NCBI RefSeq assembly: GCF_014534745.1
Contig: NZ_JACVVP010000034.1
Location: 18,146-82,145, forward strand
Reading direction: 5' to 3'
DNA: 64,000 bases
From: Flammeovirga sp. EKP202
Lineage (GTDB): Bacteria > Bacteroidota > Bacteroidia > Cytophagales > Flammeovirgaceae
Each line of letters opens with the position of its first letter. Position 1 is the stretch's first letter. The translations under genes were made by a program, and so were the position numbers. Shown here piece by piece: positions 44,284-54,340 of this stretch. Below the pieces are notes generated by a model. It searched no databases, was not told the origin of the DNA, and saw only the letters and a list, made by a program, of their open reading frames with translations.

Positions 44284-45765
44284 ATGGCAAATTACTTCAA
44301 TACACTTCCATTAAGAGAGCAGTTACACCAGCTTGGACAATGTGAATTTATGGACAGCTCAGAGTTCAGCGAAGGCGTTGAGGCTTTGAAAGGTAAGAAA
44401 ATCGTAATCGTTGGTGCTGGTGCTCAAGGATTGAATCAAGGTTTGAACATGAGAGACTCTGGTTTAGATATTTCTTATGCTTTAAGACAAGTAGCAATCG
44501 ATGAGAAAAGAGCATCTTTTGTAAATACTTCTGAGGCAGGGTTCACAGTAGGTACTTACGAAGAAGTAATTCCTACAGCTGACTTGGTGATCAACTTGAC
44601 GCCAGACAAGCAACATACTAACGTTGTTGAGTCAGTAATGCCATTGATGAAACAAGGAGCTACATTATCTTACTCACACGGTTTCAACATCGTTGAGGAA
44701 GGAATGCAGATCAGAAAAGACTTAACTGTAATCATGGTAGCTCCTAAGTCTCCAGGTTCAGAAGTAAGAGAAGAGTACAAGAGAGGATTTGGTGTACCAA
44801 CTCTAATCGCTGTACACCCAGAAAACGATCCAGAAGGTAAGGGTTGGGCACAAGCGAAAGCTTATGCAGTAGCAACTGGTGGAGACAGAGCTGGATGTTT
44901 GAAATCTTCTTTCGTAGCTGAGGTGAAGTCAGATTTAATGGGCGAGCAAACGATCCTTTGTGGATTGTTACAAACTGGATCTATCCTTTGCTTCGACAAA
45001 ATGGTTGAAAAAGGAATCGATGCAGGTTGGGCTGCTAAATTCATCCAATACGGATGGGAAGTTATCACTGAATCATTAAAGCACGGTGGTGTATCAGGTA
45101 TGTTAGACAGATTGTCTAACCCTGCTAAAGTAAAATGTTTCGAAGTGTCTGAAGAATTGAAAGACATCATGAGACCATTATTCCAAAAGCACCAAGACGA
45201 TATCATTTCAGGTGAGTTCTCATCTACAATGATGAAAGACTGGGCTGAGGATGATAAAAACTTGTTGAACTGGAGAGCTTTAACTGGTGAGACTAACTTT
45301 GAGAAAACTGCTCCTGCTGATGTTGAAATCACTGAGCAAGAATTCTACGACAAAGGTTTATTGATGGTTGCTATGGTAAGAGCTGGTGTTGAATTGGCTT
45401 TCGAAACTATGGTAGAAGCGGGTATCATCGGTGAATCTGCTTACTATGAGTCACTTCACGAAACTCCATTGATTGCTAACACAATCGCAAGAAAGAAATT
45501 GTACGAAATGAACAGAGTAATCTCTGATACAGCGGAGTACGGTTGTTACTTATTTGATCATGCATGTAAGCCATTATTAGCTGACTTTATGAAAGGTGTT
45601 GAAGCTGATATTTGTGGTAAAGACTACAACGAAGGAAAAGACAACGGTGTAGACAACGTAACATTGATCAAAGTAAACGAAGCTTTAAGATCACACGAAA
45701 TCGAAGCTGTAGGTGCAAGATTAAGAGGAGCAATGACTGCTATGAAGCAAATTGCTTTAGGATAA
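44284..45765 (+). CDS. ilvC: Ketol-acid reductoisomerase, class II
   Basis: IlvC isomerises and reduces acetolactate and acetohydroxybutyrate with NADPH in valine, leucine and isoleucine synthesis. At 493 residues it is the long class II form with duplicated C-terminal knot domain, as in E. coli. The nucleotide loop is [23 protein letters not shown]; other signatures are [39 protein letters not shown] and [11 protein letters not shown]. It is separated by about 13 kb from the other ilv genes and has its own terminator. No leader peptide with repeated Ile, Val or Leu codons was found upstream. Confidence 0.97.
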   Translation: MANYFNTLPLREQLHQLGQCEFMDSSEFSEGVEALKGKKIVIVGAGAQGLNQGLNMRDSGLDISYALRQVAIDEKRASFVNTSEAGFTVGTYEEVIPTADLVINLTPDKQHTNVVESVMPLMKQGATLSYSHGFNIVEEGMQIRKDLTVIMVAPKSPGSEVREEYKRGFGVPTLIAVHPENDPEGKGWAQAKAYAVATGGDRAGCLKSSFVAEVKSDLMGEQTILCGLLQTGSILCFDKMVEKGIDAGWAAKFIQYGWEVITESLKHGGVSGMLDRLSNPAKVKCFEVSEELKDIMRPLFQKHQDDIISGEFSSTMMKDWAEDDKNLLNWRALTGETNFEKTAPADVEITEQEFYDKGLLMVAMVRAGVELAFETMVEAGIIGESAYYESLHETPLIANTIARKKLYEMNRVISDTAEYGCYLFDHACKPLLADFMKGVEADICGKDYNEGKDNGVDNVTLIKVNEALRSHEIEAVGARLRGAMTAMKQIALG

Positions 45766-45791
45766 GGAACACTATTTATATCCAATATATG

Positions 45792-45819
45792 AAGGCTCCC
45801 TTTTTGGGAGCCTTTTTTT
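45792..45819 (+). terminator. Terminator of ilvC
   Basis: A 9-bp G/C-rich stem AAGGCTCCC/GGGAGCCTT (45792-45800 with 45806-45814) has a T loop and is followed by a run of T. Confidence 0.92.
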
Positions 45820-45962
45820 GTCTGTGATGCGTTAGGTTCACAGATAATGATGATTTGAAAACTTCTGATTTTTAATTATACAATAATTTAATTGTTGATT
45901 GTGATAATTTTGAATCTAAGGAGGGAATCACAAAATTGTATTTTTTAATTTAATACTAGACA

Positions 45963-46223
45963 ATGAAAAAGCAAACGTTAATGATGTTACTAGGCATACT
46001 AGTACTATGTTCATGCAATGAAGATGACTCGACTTTACCAGAATATCCAGAGCAAACAATGTGGTATAAGTGCTTGAATGATAGTGAATCTCACAGTGAA
46101 GAAAGATGTAATGTGTATGGTCAGAAAAAAGAAGGAGAGTATACTTTTACGAAAAGCGGTAAAGTAATTGATCTATCAACGCATTGCCCTAATTATTATA
46201 CAGAGATCAAAGGATGGCAGTAG
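45963..46223 (+). CDS. Small hypothetical lipoprotein
   Basis: The 86-residue product has a type II signal peptide ending LVLCSC (Cys16 or Cys18 as the lipidated residue). The mature part is polar with three further Cys (WYKCLND, ERCNVYG, STHCPNYY), which might form disulfides. No family is recognised. It has a bidirectional terminator 26 nt after its stop and is convergent with lgt. Confidence 0.6.
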   Translation: MKKQTLMMLLGILVLCSCNEDDSTLPEYPEQTMWYKCLNDSESHSEERCNVYGQKKEGEYTFTKSGKVIDLSTHCPNYYTEIKGWQ

Positions 46224-46248
46224 GGTTTAGTAGTTAGCCTTATAAACA

Positions 46249-46286
46249 AAAACGAGAGTACTCGAAAAAGAATACTCTCGTTTTTT
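46249..46286. terminator. Bidirectional terminator, lipoprotein / lgt
   Basis: A 12-bp perfect stem (46249-46260 with 46273-46284) is flanked by A on the left and T on the right. Confidence 0.88.
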
Positions 46287-46337
46287 ATTGATAACTAAGA
46301 ACAAAATAGTGAATAATTATTTTGACTTAGGACTTAA

Positions 46338-47201
46338 TTATTTCTTCGCTTTTTTAAGCTTTTCTTCATTAGGATTTACCTCTGGGAGAGGAAGCGGTTC
46401 GCCAGCTGCTCCAAATGATCTTATAAAGAAGAATAAACCCGCTAAAACGGCAGGGATACTCAACCATTGTCCCATATTTAAAGTCATTGTTGCTTCAAAT
46501 GCCACTTGATCTTCTTTGAAAAATTCCCAAACAAAACGCATTCCGAATACTAATACTAAGAATAAACCGAAAGTTCTTCCTTGGCGTAATTCAAATTTTT
46601 CATTTTTATAAATAGCACCTAAAATAAAGAAGATAATTAAATAGGTGATTGATTCATATAACTGAGCAGGGTGCCTTGGTGTCAATGGATCAGAAACATG
46701 TGCACGCTCGAAAATAAATGCCCAAGGTAGGTCAGAAGGTCTACCAATGATCTCAGAGTTCATCAAGTTACCTAAACGGATAAAACAACCTGCTAGAGCA
46801 ACAGGGATCACTACACGATCCAAGATCCATAACCATGGTTGATTAGGTCTTTTCTTACTGTAAAGGTAAAGTGCCGTGATAATACCAATTGCACCACCAT
46901 GACTTGCTAGTCCACCTTTCCAAATTTGAATGATTTCAACAGGGTTTCGTAGATAATAATCAGGTTGATAGAAAAAGACATGTCCAAGTCTAGCCCCGAT
47001 AATTGTAGCAATTACTACATAGATCAATAACGCATCAGCGTCAGATTCAGGTCTATTCTCAATTACAAAGATTTTTGCAATTAGCCATGTGCCTATAAAG
47101 AAACCAAGCGAGAATAAAAGTCCGTACCAACGTACGGGTAAAATGCCTGGTAAAATTTCTGGGTTAATGTCCCAGTGAATGAATGTTAGTATTGCTTCCA
47201 T
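46338..47201 (-). CDS. lgt: Prolipoprotein diacylglyceryl transferase
   Basis: Lgt transfers diacylglycerol from phosphatidylglycerol to the lipobox Cys of prolipoproteins, the first step of lipoprotein maturation in the inner membrane. The 287-residue protein has about seven helices. Signatures are RLGHVFFYQPDYYLRNP, GGLASHGGAIGI (with the essential His), and RLGNLMNSEIIGRP. It ends in a Lys-rich tail. It lies 139 nt after the small gene downstream of tsaD. Confidence 0.95.
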   Translation of the reverse strand: MEAILTFIHWDINPEILPGILPVRWYGLLFSLGFFIGTWLIAKIFVIENRPESDADALLIYVVIATIIGARLGHVFFYQPDYYLRNPVEIIQIWKGGLASHGGAIGIITALYLYSKKRPNQPWLWILDRVVIPVALAGCFIRLGNLMNSEIIGRPSDLPWAFIFERAHVSDPLTPRHPAQLYESITYLIIFFILGAIYKNEKFELRQGRTFGLFLVLVFGMRFVWEFFKEDQVAFEATMTLNMGQWLSIPAVLAGLFFFIRSFGAAGEPLPLPEVNPNEEKLKKAKK

Positions 47202-47340
47202 AGCACAAATATGTAAAATGAAGTCGTAACAAAAAAAGCATCTCGTAAATTTAGAGTGATGTTTATGTAAACTTAAGAACCAAGTACATTTTCTGTGAAC
47301 ATCACTTTTGAGATTTCAGAACGACTCCTTTATTTTTTTA

Positions 47341-47679
47341 TTAATTTTTATCCGAGATCAGTGAGGTATCTGTAAGAATATATTTCTCAGCACCATTCTT
47401 ATCGATATTAAGGTACAGAAGGCCTTGTTCTCTTAAGGCTTCCAATTTATTCTTTACTTCTATTGCAGAAGCTTTTGATGCAAGACAAACTGCAGCAACA
47501 CTGATTCCATCTTTTTGTTCAGCAGCCAATGCAATAACTGTAGCGTCATTTAAAGCAAGTGTATTTTTTGGTGTATGATGTTCATTCTTATCTCCTTTAT
47601 TGGGAAACTTTTGATTGATATAAACACCTAAAGTTATTGCCGAAACAAAGGCAAGTACAGCTATAATAACGACGCTCAT
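47341..47679 (-). CDS. Hypothetical protein with N-terminal helix and winged-helix-like tail
   Basis: The 112-residue protein begins with one membrane helix (residues 3-20, VVIIAVLAFVSAITLGVY), followed by a polar linker and a region (about 58-105: SVAAVCLASKASAIEVKNKL, then LREQGLLYLNID) that looks like a winged helix. I recognise no family. It starts 6 nt after tsaD on the same strand and is therefore almost certainly co-transcribed with tsaD. Confidence 0.65.
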   Translation of the reverse strand: MSVVIIAVLAFVSAITLGVYINQKFPNKGDKNEHHTPKNTLALNDATVIALAAEQKDGISVAAVCLASKASAIEVKNKLEALREQGLLYLNIDKNGAEKYILTDTSLISDKN

Positions 47680-47685
47680 AATTTA

Positions 47686-48702
47686 TTACTTTGAACCTGT
47701 AAATTTCATTCTAGGGTTGGGAGAAGTACTTAATGCTTCAAAATCCCCCCCCTCATACTGATAATGTGCAGCCATTGCAATCATAGCGGCATTATCAGTA
47801 CAGTGTTCAAATTCAGGAATAAATACATTCCATCCTAATTTTTTTCCTTCTTCTAAAAGTGTATTCCTTAAGCCTGAATTAGCCGAAACACCACCTGCAA
47901 TCCCAATCTCTTTAATATTTAATTCTTTGGCAGCCTTCTTTAGCTTTTTCATTAAAATACTGATAAGTGTGAATTGAATACTCGCACAAAGGTCTGCTTT
48001 ATTCTTCTCCACAAAATCAGGGTCTTTCTGAGTTTCTTTTCTCATGAAATTAAGAAAGGCCGTTTTTATACCACTAAAAGAAAAATTATAATCAGGGATA
48101 TTTACATTGGGGAACTTAAACTTTAAAGGATCACCATCTTGAGCAAACTTATCAATGAAAGGTCCTCCAGGGTAATCTAATCCCATTATTTTGGCAGTTT
48201 TATCAAAAGCTTCTCCCACTGCGTCGTCAATTGTTTCGCCAATGACTTCCATCTCCAAAGGAGATTTTACGACTACAAGTTGAGTGTGTCCTCCACTTAC
48301 CGTTAAGCACAAAAAGGGGAAGTTAGGTTGTGGATTATCAATGAAATGCGCAAGGATGTGAGCTTGCATATGATTTACTCCAATCAATGGTTTCTTTAGG
48401 GCCATAGCCATTCCTTTTGCAAAGGATGCACCTACGAGTAGGGCTCCCAATAACCCAGGTCCTTTGGTGAAGGCTATTGCATCTAAGTCAGATTTATTTA
48501 TATTGGCTTCTGTAAGCGCTTCATTAACGACAGGAAGAATATTCTTTTGATGTGCTCTTGAAGCAAGTTCAGGAACTACGCCACCGTATTTTTGGTGTAT
48601 TTCTTGCGTAGACACTATATTGCTAAGTACAGCTCCATTTTTTACAACTGCTGCAGAGGTTTCATCGCATGAAGACTCTATGGCTAATATTATTCCGCTC
48701 AT
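47686..48702 (-). CDS. tsaD: tRNA N6-adenosine threonylcarbamoyltransferase TsaD
   Basis: TsaD transfers threonylcarbamoyl from TC-AMP to A37 of tRNAs that read ANN codons. The 338-residue protein carries LAIESSCDETSAAVV, VPELASRAHQK, the metal-binding HMQAHILAHF, TVSGGHTQLVV, and a C-terminal HCTDNAAMIA. I start at ATG 48700-48702; the TTG seven codons upstream adds residues not found in the family. The gene is divergent from the TerB-like gene and in an operon with the small gene at 47341. Confidence 0.96.
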   Translation of the reverse strand: MSGIILAIESSCDETSAAVVKNGAVLSNIVSTQEIHQKYGGVVPELASRAHQKNILPVVNEALTEANINKSDLDAIAFTKGPGLLGALLVGASFAKGMAMALKKPLIGVNHMQAHILAHFIDNPQPNFPFLCLTVSGGHTQLVVVKSPLEMEVIGETIDDAVGEAFDKTAKIMGLDYPGGPFIDKFAQDGDPLKFKFPNVNIPDYNFSFSGIKTAFLNFMRKETQKDPDFVEKNKADLCASIQFTLISILMKKLKKAAKELNIKEIGIAGGVSANSGLRNTLLEEGKKLGWNVFIPEFEHCTDNAAMIAMAAHYQYEGGDFEALSTSPNPRMKFTGSK

Positions 48703-48809
48703 GGTGTATATTTTCTTTGTCAATTAGATCGCAAAATTACATTACTTGAGGGGAATTACCTTAAAAAAAGGGAACCATTAACGACAATATTATATTATCA
48801 AATAAAAAG

Positions 48810-49259
48810 ATGAGTTTACATACAAATACGGAAGAACTATATACTCGCTATAATTCATTGAATAATGTTGAGCTCTCAAGAGAACACTTTCAGACTTTAT
48901 TTATCTATTTTCCATGTTTATTAATTGTGGCTTCTGACGGTGTGGTAGATGAGGAAGAATGGGTTTTTGTGAAATACCTGGCAAAGTTTATGGCCGAAGG
49001 ATATAAAAACTCATTGACTAGAACAGAATTGGAAAACTTACAAAAGGTCTATTACAATGAACTAGAATATCTTGTCAATAATTTGGATCAATGGAAGGAT
49101 CCCTTTCTAGATACACTCAGAAGTTATTTAGATCAAAATGATGATGAAAAGGATGATATTTTAGATATTCTACATCTATTTGCTGATGCTTCTGATGGTG
49201 TCAGTGATGATGAGGAAGAAGCGATTGAAGAAATTTCAAAACGTTTGAACTTAGAATAA
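48810..49259 (+). CDS. TerB-like helical protein
   Basis: The 149-residue acidic, all-helical protein has two similar segments, LLIVASDGVVDEEEW and LFADASDGVSDDEEEAIEEISKRL, which are the paired helix-loop-helix signature of TerB-like (tellurite resistance B) proteins. The acidic loops may bind metal. There is no signal peptide. The function is unknown; no ter cluster is nearby. The stop codon lies inside the terminator stem. Confidence 0.72.
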   Translation: MSLHTNTEELYTRYNSLNNVELSREHFQTLFIYFPCLLIVASDGVVDEEEWVFVKYLAKFMAEGYKNSLTRTELENLQKVYYNELEYLVNNLDQWKDPFLDTLRSYLDQNDDEKDDILDILHLFADASDGVSDDEEEAIEEISKRLNLE

Positions 49260-49302
49260 AAAATAAGGGATTGAAACAATGAAGTTCAATCCCTTATTTT
49301 TT
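49258..49302. terminator. Bidirectional terminator, TerB-like / S46 peptidase
   Basis: An 18-bp perfect stem (49258-49275 with 49285-49302) is flanked by A- and T-runs and overlaps the stop codon of the TerB-like gene. Confidence 0.92.
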
Positions 49303-49316
49303 ATATCAAAATTCGA

Positions 49317-51497
49317 TTAGTTTTTAACTAATGTCATTTCTTCAATCAATCGAGGACATTCGCCATATTTATCAACAATAAATAATACATATCGAATATC
49401 CACAATGATATTTCTACATTTCACGGGGTCAAACATTAAATCTGACATCGTAGATTCCCAAGTTCTGTCGAAGTTAATACCAATCAACTGACCTTCCGCA
49501 TTGATTACTGGAGAACCAGAGTTACCACCCGTAGTATGGTTTGAACCTGTAATACAAACCATCATTTTTCCATCTTCCCCGTATTGACCATAATCTTTAT
49601 TTTTATAAAGATCCATCAATTTTTGAGGAACATAGAACTCATGAGTTTTAGGAACATCCGTTCTTCTTTTTTCAATCACACCTTCAAGAGTAGTGTAATA
49701 TTTAAACTCAACGCCATCTCTTGGCTCTGAACCTTCAATTTTACCATAAGTAACTCTTAGGGTACTGTTGGCATCAGACCAATATTGCTTAGTTGCACCT
49801 TTTACATTGGCAACGTACTCTCTGTTCGGGAATACCTCTTTCAGTGCTTTTACATAAGTACGCATTGATAAGTCGATTTCCTTTCCTAATCGATCGTATT
49901 CATCTGCAATTTTGTTACGGTATACATCATTGATTTCTTTACCGATTACAAAAGCAGGATCTTTCGCTACTTTCTTATAGATGTTTTCTTGAGACCCATC
50001 TAATACTTTCATTAGTTTTTCCTCACTAGAGAAAATACTTTTCTTGTATACTGTATTGGCCAATTTTTCAAAATCTCCTTTCTCTTTCGCTGTAGCAAAT
50101 GAAGAAGGTAAGAATGAAGCGTCAATAGCATCAGAATACATTGAAGATGCAGAAATAAAGACTTCTTTGTCTGTTGCTAAATCATAATTCTTATAAAATG
50201 CCTTTGCACTGCCTTTTAGTTTTTTTAGTGTCATTGCAAACTCAGGAGTACCTGGTTTCTGTTCTTTCAAGGCTTTAAAACCTAATGAAAAACGAAGAAT
50301 TTCAGGACCATAATATAACTCCTCAATGTAAAGATCTCTTCCTAATTGATATTTTTCAATTGCTTTGAAGCTCTCTTGGAATTTATCTAATAATCCTTCG
50401 TACTCTTTGTTACCCTTTACGGCTTTTGCAAACATTTCCTCTTGCTCATTCTTCTTTTCGATGGCATCAAGTCTTTTCAGTCCTTTACTTTCACCAATCC
50501 ACTTTTTATAAGCATTCGCTACACGTGCCTTTTTAGCAGAATATTTAATTCTTACAGCATCGTCAGCAGCCATATTTTTGTCATAGATTGCAATTGTTTT
50601 CTCACGCATTGCAATTTTGATAGGGTTAGAAGTCTCGACAGTGTATGAAACTCCATCTGATGGTAAATACTGTTTCGTTCTTCCGGGGAATCCATAAACC
50701 ATTGTAAAATCATCAGGTTTTACACCGCTCAATGAAATTGGGAAGTGGTATTTTGGAGTGTAAGGAACGTTATCTTCTGAGTATTCAGCAGGCTTACCTT
50801 CTTTGTCAGCATAGATTCTGAAAATAGAGAAGTCACCAGTATGACGAGGCCATACCCAGTTGTCAGTATCACCACCGTATTTTCCAATTGAAGAAGGAGG
50901 AGCAAAAACTAATCGAATGTCTTTGAAAGTCTCCATGATAAACATATAGTATTCATTACCATAGAAGAAAGGCTTAATGATAAAGTCGTAATGCGTTCCT
51001 TTTACTGCCGCTTCACCCACTTTTTCAATATTAGCTTGAATAATTTCTTGACGTTTTTCTTCATTCATGCCGTCTTTTACGCCATCAAGAATACTTTTAG
51101 TTACATCATCAATTCGTACTACAAAACTAACTGTAAGTCCATTGTTCGGAAGTTCTTCACCAAAAGATTGAGCAGCAAATCCGTCTGTAAGTAAGTCATT
51201 TTCAACCGTTGAGTGTGATTGTATTTGTCCATAACCACAATGATGATTCGTCAAGATAAGGCCTTTGTTCGAAACCACTTCACCTGTGCAACCTCTACCA
51301 AACCAAACCACAGCATCTTTCATACTGGATTTGTTGACAGAGTAAATGTCTTCCGCTGTTAATTTAAAGCCATTGGCTTGCATGTCGTCTTCATTGAGTT
51401 GTTGTAGTAATGAAGGGAGCCACATTCCTTCATGTGCAAAAGAAGATAATGGAGCCAATATACATGCAACCACTAAAAAGTGTATGTATTTTTTCAT
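49317..51497 (-). CDS. S46 family dipeptidyl peptidase, DPP11-type
   Basis: The 726-residue exported peptidase has a signal peptide (1-21, ending SFA) and the S46 triad: His85 (TNHHCGYG), Asp222 (RHTGDFSIFR) and Ser660 (GGNSGSPVI). Arg678 lies 18 residues after the catalytic Ser, in INFDRTWE. The same spacing holds in Porphyromonas gingivalis DPP11 (Ser655, Arg673), where the Arg selects Asp or Glu at P1; DPP7 has Gly there. The enzyme therefore probably releases acidic dipeptides in the periplasm. It is monocistronic. Confidence 0.93.
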   Translation of the reverse strand: MKKYIHFLVVACILAPLSSFAHEGMWLPSLLQQLNEDDMQANGFKLTAEDIYSVNKSSMKDAVVWFGRGCTGEVVSNKGLILTNHHCGYGQIQSHSTVENDLLTDGFAAQSFGEELPNNGLTVSFVVRIDDVTKSILDGVKDGMNEEKRQEIIQANIEKVGEAAVKGTHYDFIIKPFFYGNEYYMFIMETFKDIRLVFAPPSSIGKYGGDTDNWVWPRHTGDFSIFRIYADKEGKPAEYSEDNVPYTPKYHFPISLSGVKPDDFTMVYGFPGRTKQYLPSDGVSYTVETSNPIKIAMREKTIAIYDKNMAADDAVRIKYSAKKARVANAYKKWIGESKGLKRLDAIEKKNEQEEMFAKAVKGNKEYEGLLDKFQESFKAIEKYQLGRDLYIEELYYGPEILRFSLGFKALKEQKPGTPEFAMTLKKLKGSAKAFYKNYDLATDKEVFISASSMYSDAIDASFLPSSFATAKEKGDFEKLANTVYKKSIFSSEEKLMKVLDGSQENIYKKVAKDPAFVIGKEINDVYRNKIADEYDRLGKEIDLSMRTYVKALKEVFPNREYVANVKGATKQYWSDANSTLRVTYGKIEGSEPRDGVEFKYYTTLEGVIEKRRTDVPKTHEFYVPQKLMDLYKNKDYGQYGEDGKMMVCITGSNHTTGGNSGSPVINAEGQLIGINFDRTWESTMSDLMFDPVKCRNIIVDIRYVLFIVDKYGECPRLIEEMTLVKN

Positions 51498-51687
51498 TTC
51501 AATTAAGAATAAGTGTTTATAAAATATGGTTAATCACTATAGCACTGTAGCAATACAGAACAGTAGTATTGAGGCAGTATATTAAGTTAATTTTTTTGTC
51601 TTACATGAACAAAAAGTTTAACGAAAAAATTCAATACACTACGAAATGCTTTTCTATCTATTTCTGATGTCTAAAAATAGTGCTATG

Positions 51688-51718
51688 AAAAAGCCGGAAT
51701 TGATTATCCAACTCCGGC
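51688..51718 (-). terminator. Terminator of the par-dapB-lepB operon
   Basis: A stem GCCGGA/TCCGGC (51693-51698 with 51713-51718), continued by TTG/CAA after a mismatch, is followed on the minus strand by five U. It lies 48 nt past the lepB stop. Confidence 0.85.
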
Positions 51719-51765
51719 AAATTTGATATTTTTTGATGACTCTTGAAATGAGTGGAGTCATTTAA

Positions 51766-52869
51766 TTAGTCAATGAAATTAAATATCCTATTCCATCTGA
51801 TCATTGAAGCGTCAGGATTTCTATCCATAGACATCCATACCATTACAGCTTTACCAATGATGTGATCAGCAGGTACATAACCCCAGTAGCGTGAATCTAG
51901 AGAGTTGTGTCTGTTGTCACCCATCATAAAGTAGTAGTTTTGTTGTATGGTATAGGTGTCTTGAACTTGACCATCAATCGATAACTGACCATCTTTGAAT
52001 ACAACATTTTCGTTGTCTTCATATTTAGTGATGATGTCTCTATACTGTGACCAGTTGTCGTTTGTGATTTTTACAACATCACCTTCCTTAGGAATATAAA
52101 GAGGACCGAAGTTATCAATACTCCAAACGTTGTTAGGATTTTGAGGGAAAACAGATGGGTCTTCTCTTGCGTAAATTTTCTCTACACTTTCGATGAAATC
52201 TAATTTTCTCAATTCCTTCGCCGTATGAAGAGGAAGCATTGCAGAGTAGGTGAATTTACCTTCTGGTCCAGGAATCATTTTCAATCTATAATGTCCTACA
52301 TTGTTATAATCGTAAGCATAAACATTATATCTTTCTAATGTTCTTTTCCCAATTTGAGTTTTAGAAACTACTCTATATTGTGTTTCACTATCCTCTGGAA
52401 CTTCCACACGGTTACCGTTAATGAAAACTTCCTGGTTTTTGATCTGAAGAGTGTCACCTGCTATACCAATACATCTTTTGATATAATTGAGTTTCATATC
52501 AGAAGGGAAGCCTTCCTCTGCAGGGTAGTTAAATACTACAACATCATTATTTTTGACGTCCGTAAAACCTGGTAATCTAAATTGTGGTAGTTGAATCCAA
52601 TCTAGGAAAGAAGGAATTTGAGTACCCCAAATAGTCTGGTGAGTTAAAGGAAGTTGGAGTACTGTTTTAGGCGTCCTTGGACCATAATGTACCTTACTTA
52701 CAAATAGATAGTCACCTACAAGAAGTGATTTTTCCATAGAAGAAGTAGGAATGGTAAACGCCTCAAATGCAGCCCAACGGATTAGTGTTGCCGCAATAAC
52801 AGCAAAAATCAAAGCGTCGGTCCATTCCTGAACGACACCTTTTTTCTTTTTTTCTTTTTTATTGCTCAT
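51766..52869 (-). CDS. lepB: Signal peptidase I
   Basis: LepB cleaves signal peptides of exported proteins at the outer face of the inner membrane. The 367-residue protein has a basic N-terminus (KKEKKKKG), one membrane helix (about 18-34), catalytic Ser44 in IPTSSMEKSL and Lys131 in LNYIKRCIGIAGD, and the conserved MMGDNRHNSLDSR. It is longer than E. coli LepB because of an insertion (about 150-260), as usual in Bacteroidota. It is the last gene of the parA-parB-DUF5683-dapB-lepB unit. Confidence 0.96.
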   Translation of the reverse strand: MSNKKEKKKKGVVQEWTDALIFAVIAATLIRWAAFEAFTIPTSSMEKSLLVGDYLFVSKVHYGPRTPKTVLQLPLTHQTIWGTQIPSFLDWIQLPQFRLPGFTDVKNNDVVVFNYPAEEGFPSDMKLNYIKRCIGIAGDTLQIKNQEVFINGNRVEVPEDSETQYRVVSKTQIGKRTLERYNVYAYDYNNVGHYRLKMIPGPEGKFTYSAMLPLHTAKELRKLDFIESVEKIYAREDPSVFPQNPNNVWSIDNFGPLYIPKEGDVVKITNDNWSQYRDIITKYEDNENVVFKDGQLSIDGQVQDTYTIQQNYYFMMGDNRHNSLDSRYWGYVPADHIIGKAVMVWMSMDRNPDASMIRWNRIFNFID

Positions 52870-52892
52870 TGTTGTTTCTAAGTCAGATTAAT

Positions 52893-53618
52893 TTACAATG
52901 CTAGCATGTCTTGCATACCAAAGATACCTTCTTTTTGATGCAACCATTCACCTGCTAATACAGCACCAAGAGCAAAACCCTTTCTTGTGAAAGCAGTGTG
53001 TTTGATATCAATTCTATCAATTTCTGAAGTATAAGAAACCTCGTGTGTACCTGGTACTTCTGGTTCTCTTACTGCTTCAATTTCAATACCATTATCAACC
53101 GCTTCATCTTCTCCTTGAAGCGTCCATTTGTCAACTCCTTCAAAGTTTTCAATAACACCTTCCGCTAAAGTAATAGCAGTACCAGAAGGAGCATCTAATT
53201 TTTGAGTGTGATGAATTTCAACCATTGAAGATTTATATTCAGCGTTGAAAGCACTCATCATTTTGGCTAATTTCTTATTTAATTCAAAGAAAATGTTTAC
53301 GCCTAAGCTGTAATTGGAAGCATAGAAGAAAGCGGTTTTATTTTCTTTAGTTGTTGTTTCTACTACTTCTTTTTGCTCTAACCAACCTGTAGTACCAGAA
53401 ACAACTCTGATTCCTTTATCCAGGCATTTTTTGATATTAGCATACGCGGCACTTGGTTGCGTAAACTCAATAGCAACATCTACTGAAGTAGGATCAATAG
53501 TGTCCAAGTCAGAAGCATTGTCTTTATCAATAATACCGGCAATATTATGTCCTCTTTCTTTTAATATTTGTTCAATGGTTTGACCCATTTTGCCATATCC
53601 AATTAATAGAAAATTCAT
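52893..53618 (-). CDS. dapB: 4-hydroxy-tetrahydrodipicolinate reductase
   Basis: DapB reduces hydroxy-tetrahydrodipicolinate with NAD(P)H in the lysine and diaminopimelate pathway, which feeds peptidoglycan synthesis. The 241-residue protein has LIGYGKMGQTIE (nucleotide binding), EFTQPSAAYAN, SGTTGW, YASNYSLGVNIF and the catalytic EIHHTQKLDAPSGTA. It lies 8 nt after the DUF5683 gene and 23 nt before lepB. Confidence 0.96.
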   Translation of the reverse strand: MNFLLIGYGKMGQTIEQILKERGHNIAGIIDKDNASDLDTIDPTSVDVAIEFTQPSAAYANIKKCLDKGIRVVSGTTGWLEQKEVVETTTKENKTAFFYASNYSLGVNIFFELNKKLAKMMSAFNAEYKSSMVEIHHTQKLDAPSGTAITLAEGVIENFEGVDKWTLQGEDEAVDNGIEIEAVREPEVPGTHEVSYTSEIDRIDIKHTAFTRKGFALGAVLAGEWLHQKEGIFGMQDMLAL

Positions 53619-53626
53619 TTGTTATT

Positions 53627-54340
53627 TTATTTTGAACTTAATTTTAAAGATACCGTCATTCCTACTGCAGGAAGTCCAGTGTAAGGATCTGCTATCGCTG
53701 CAGGTTTCACTTTCATTGATAGATCCTCACTGATATCATAGTATTTTAAATGTTGGTCAACTGCTGCATCTAATGCCCCTAATAGATACCACATACATGA
53801 TAATATAATCATGAAGTCACGGTCTCTTCTGAAATTATCTCTTCGCTGACGCAAGTTGTCAACCGATAAGTTTTGATAGATTTCAGGGATCAGATGATCG
53901 TTTGTTGGGTCTGCATCTGCTTTGTAAGCAAGCCAGTGTCCCGTTTCAACCATATTATTATGATTGAATTGTACGAAGTAAATAAAAACAGTCATACCAC
54001 CATAAAGCAATGGTAATTTCCAAAGCTTGCGATTGTAAATCTGTCCTAAACCAGGTACTGCAATAGTATAAAAAGAAGCTTTTGTCGGCTCAGTAATGTA
54101 TTTGTACTGTGTCTTTTTTTCCTTCTTTCTTGCTTTTTGGTCAATATGGTTAGGTATTGCAGAAATAGAACTCAAAGAATCCAACGATTTTTGATTCCGT
54201 TCTTCTGCTGTTAATCCATCATCTCCTTCAGTGGACTCTTCTTTCTGAGGTATTGTTTGAGTAATCCCTTTAGAAGCACTGAAGAAAATAAAAAATGATG
54301 TGATGAATATAAAAGCGATATGTACGCACTTGTTGAGCAT
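53627..54340 (-). CDS. DUF5683 membrane protein
   Basis: The 237-residue protein has an N-terminal signal-like helix, the DUF5683 core KASFYTIAVPGLGQIYNRKLWKLPLLYGG with two further helices (this motif is split across about residues 88-120), and a helical segment MIILSCMWYLLGALDAAVDQHL. Its ATG overlaps the parB stop by 1 nt. The family is found almost only in Bacteroidota, usually between parB and dapB. Its function is unknown; an envelope role is likely from the company it keeps. Confidence 0.9.
   Translation of the reverse strand: MLNKCVHIAFIFITSFFIFFSASKGITQTIPQKEESTEGDDGLTAEERNQKSLDSLSSISAIPNHIDQKARKKEKKTQYKYITEPTKASFYTIAVPGLGQIYNRKLWKLPLLYGGMTVFIYFVQFNHNNMVETGHWLAYKADADPTNDHLIPEIYQNLSVDNLRQRRDNFRRDRDFMIILSCMWYLLGALDAAVDQHLKYYDISEDLSMKVKPAAIADPYTGLPAVGMTVSLKLSSK

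Noticed and set aside
44862..45332. 156-codon minus-strand frame inside ilvC
   Set aside because: Codon bias of the highly expressed ilvC leaves open antisense frames; no domain or start signals.
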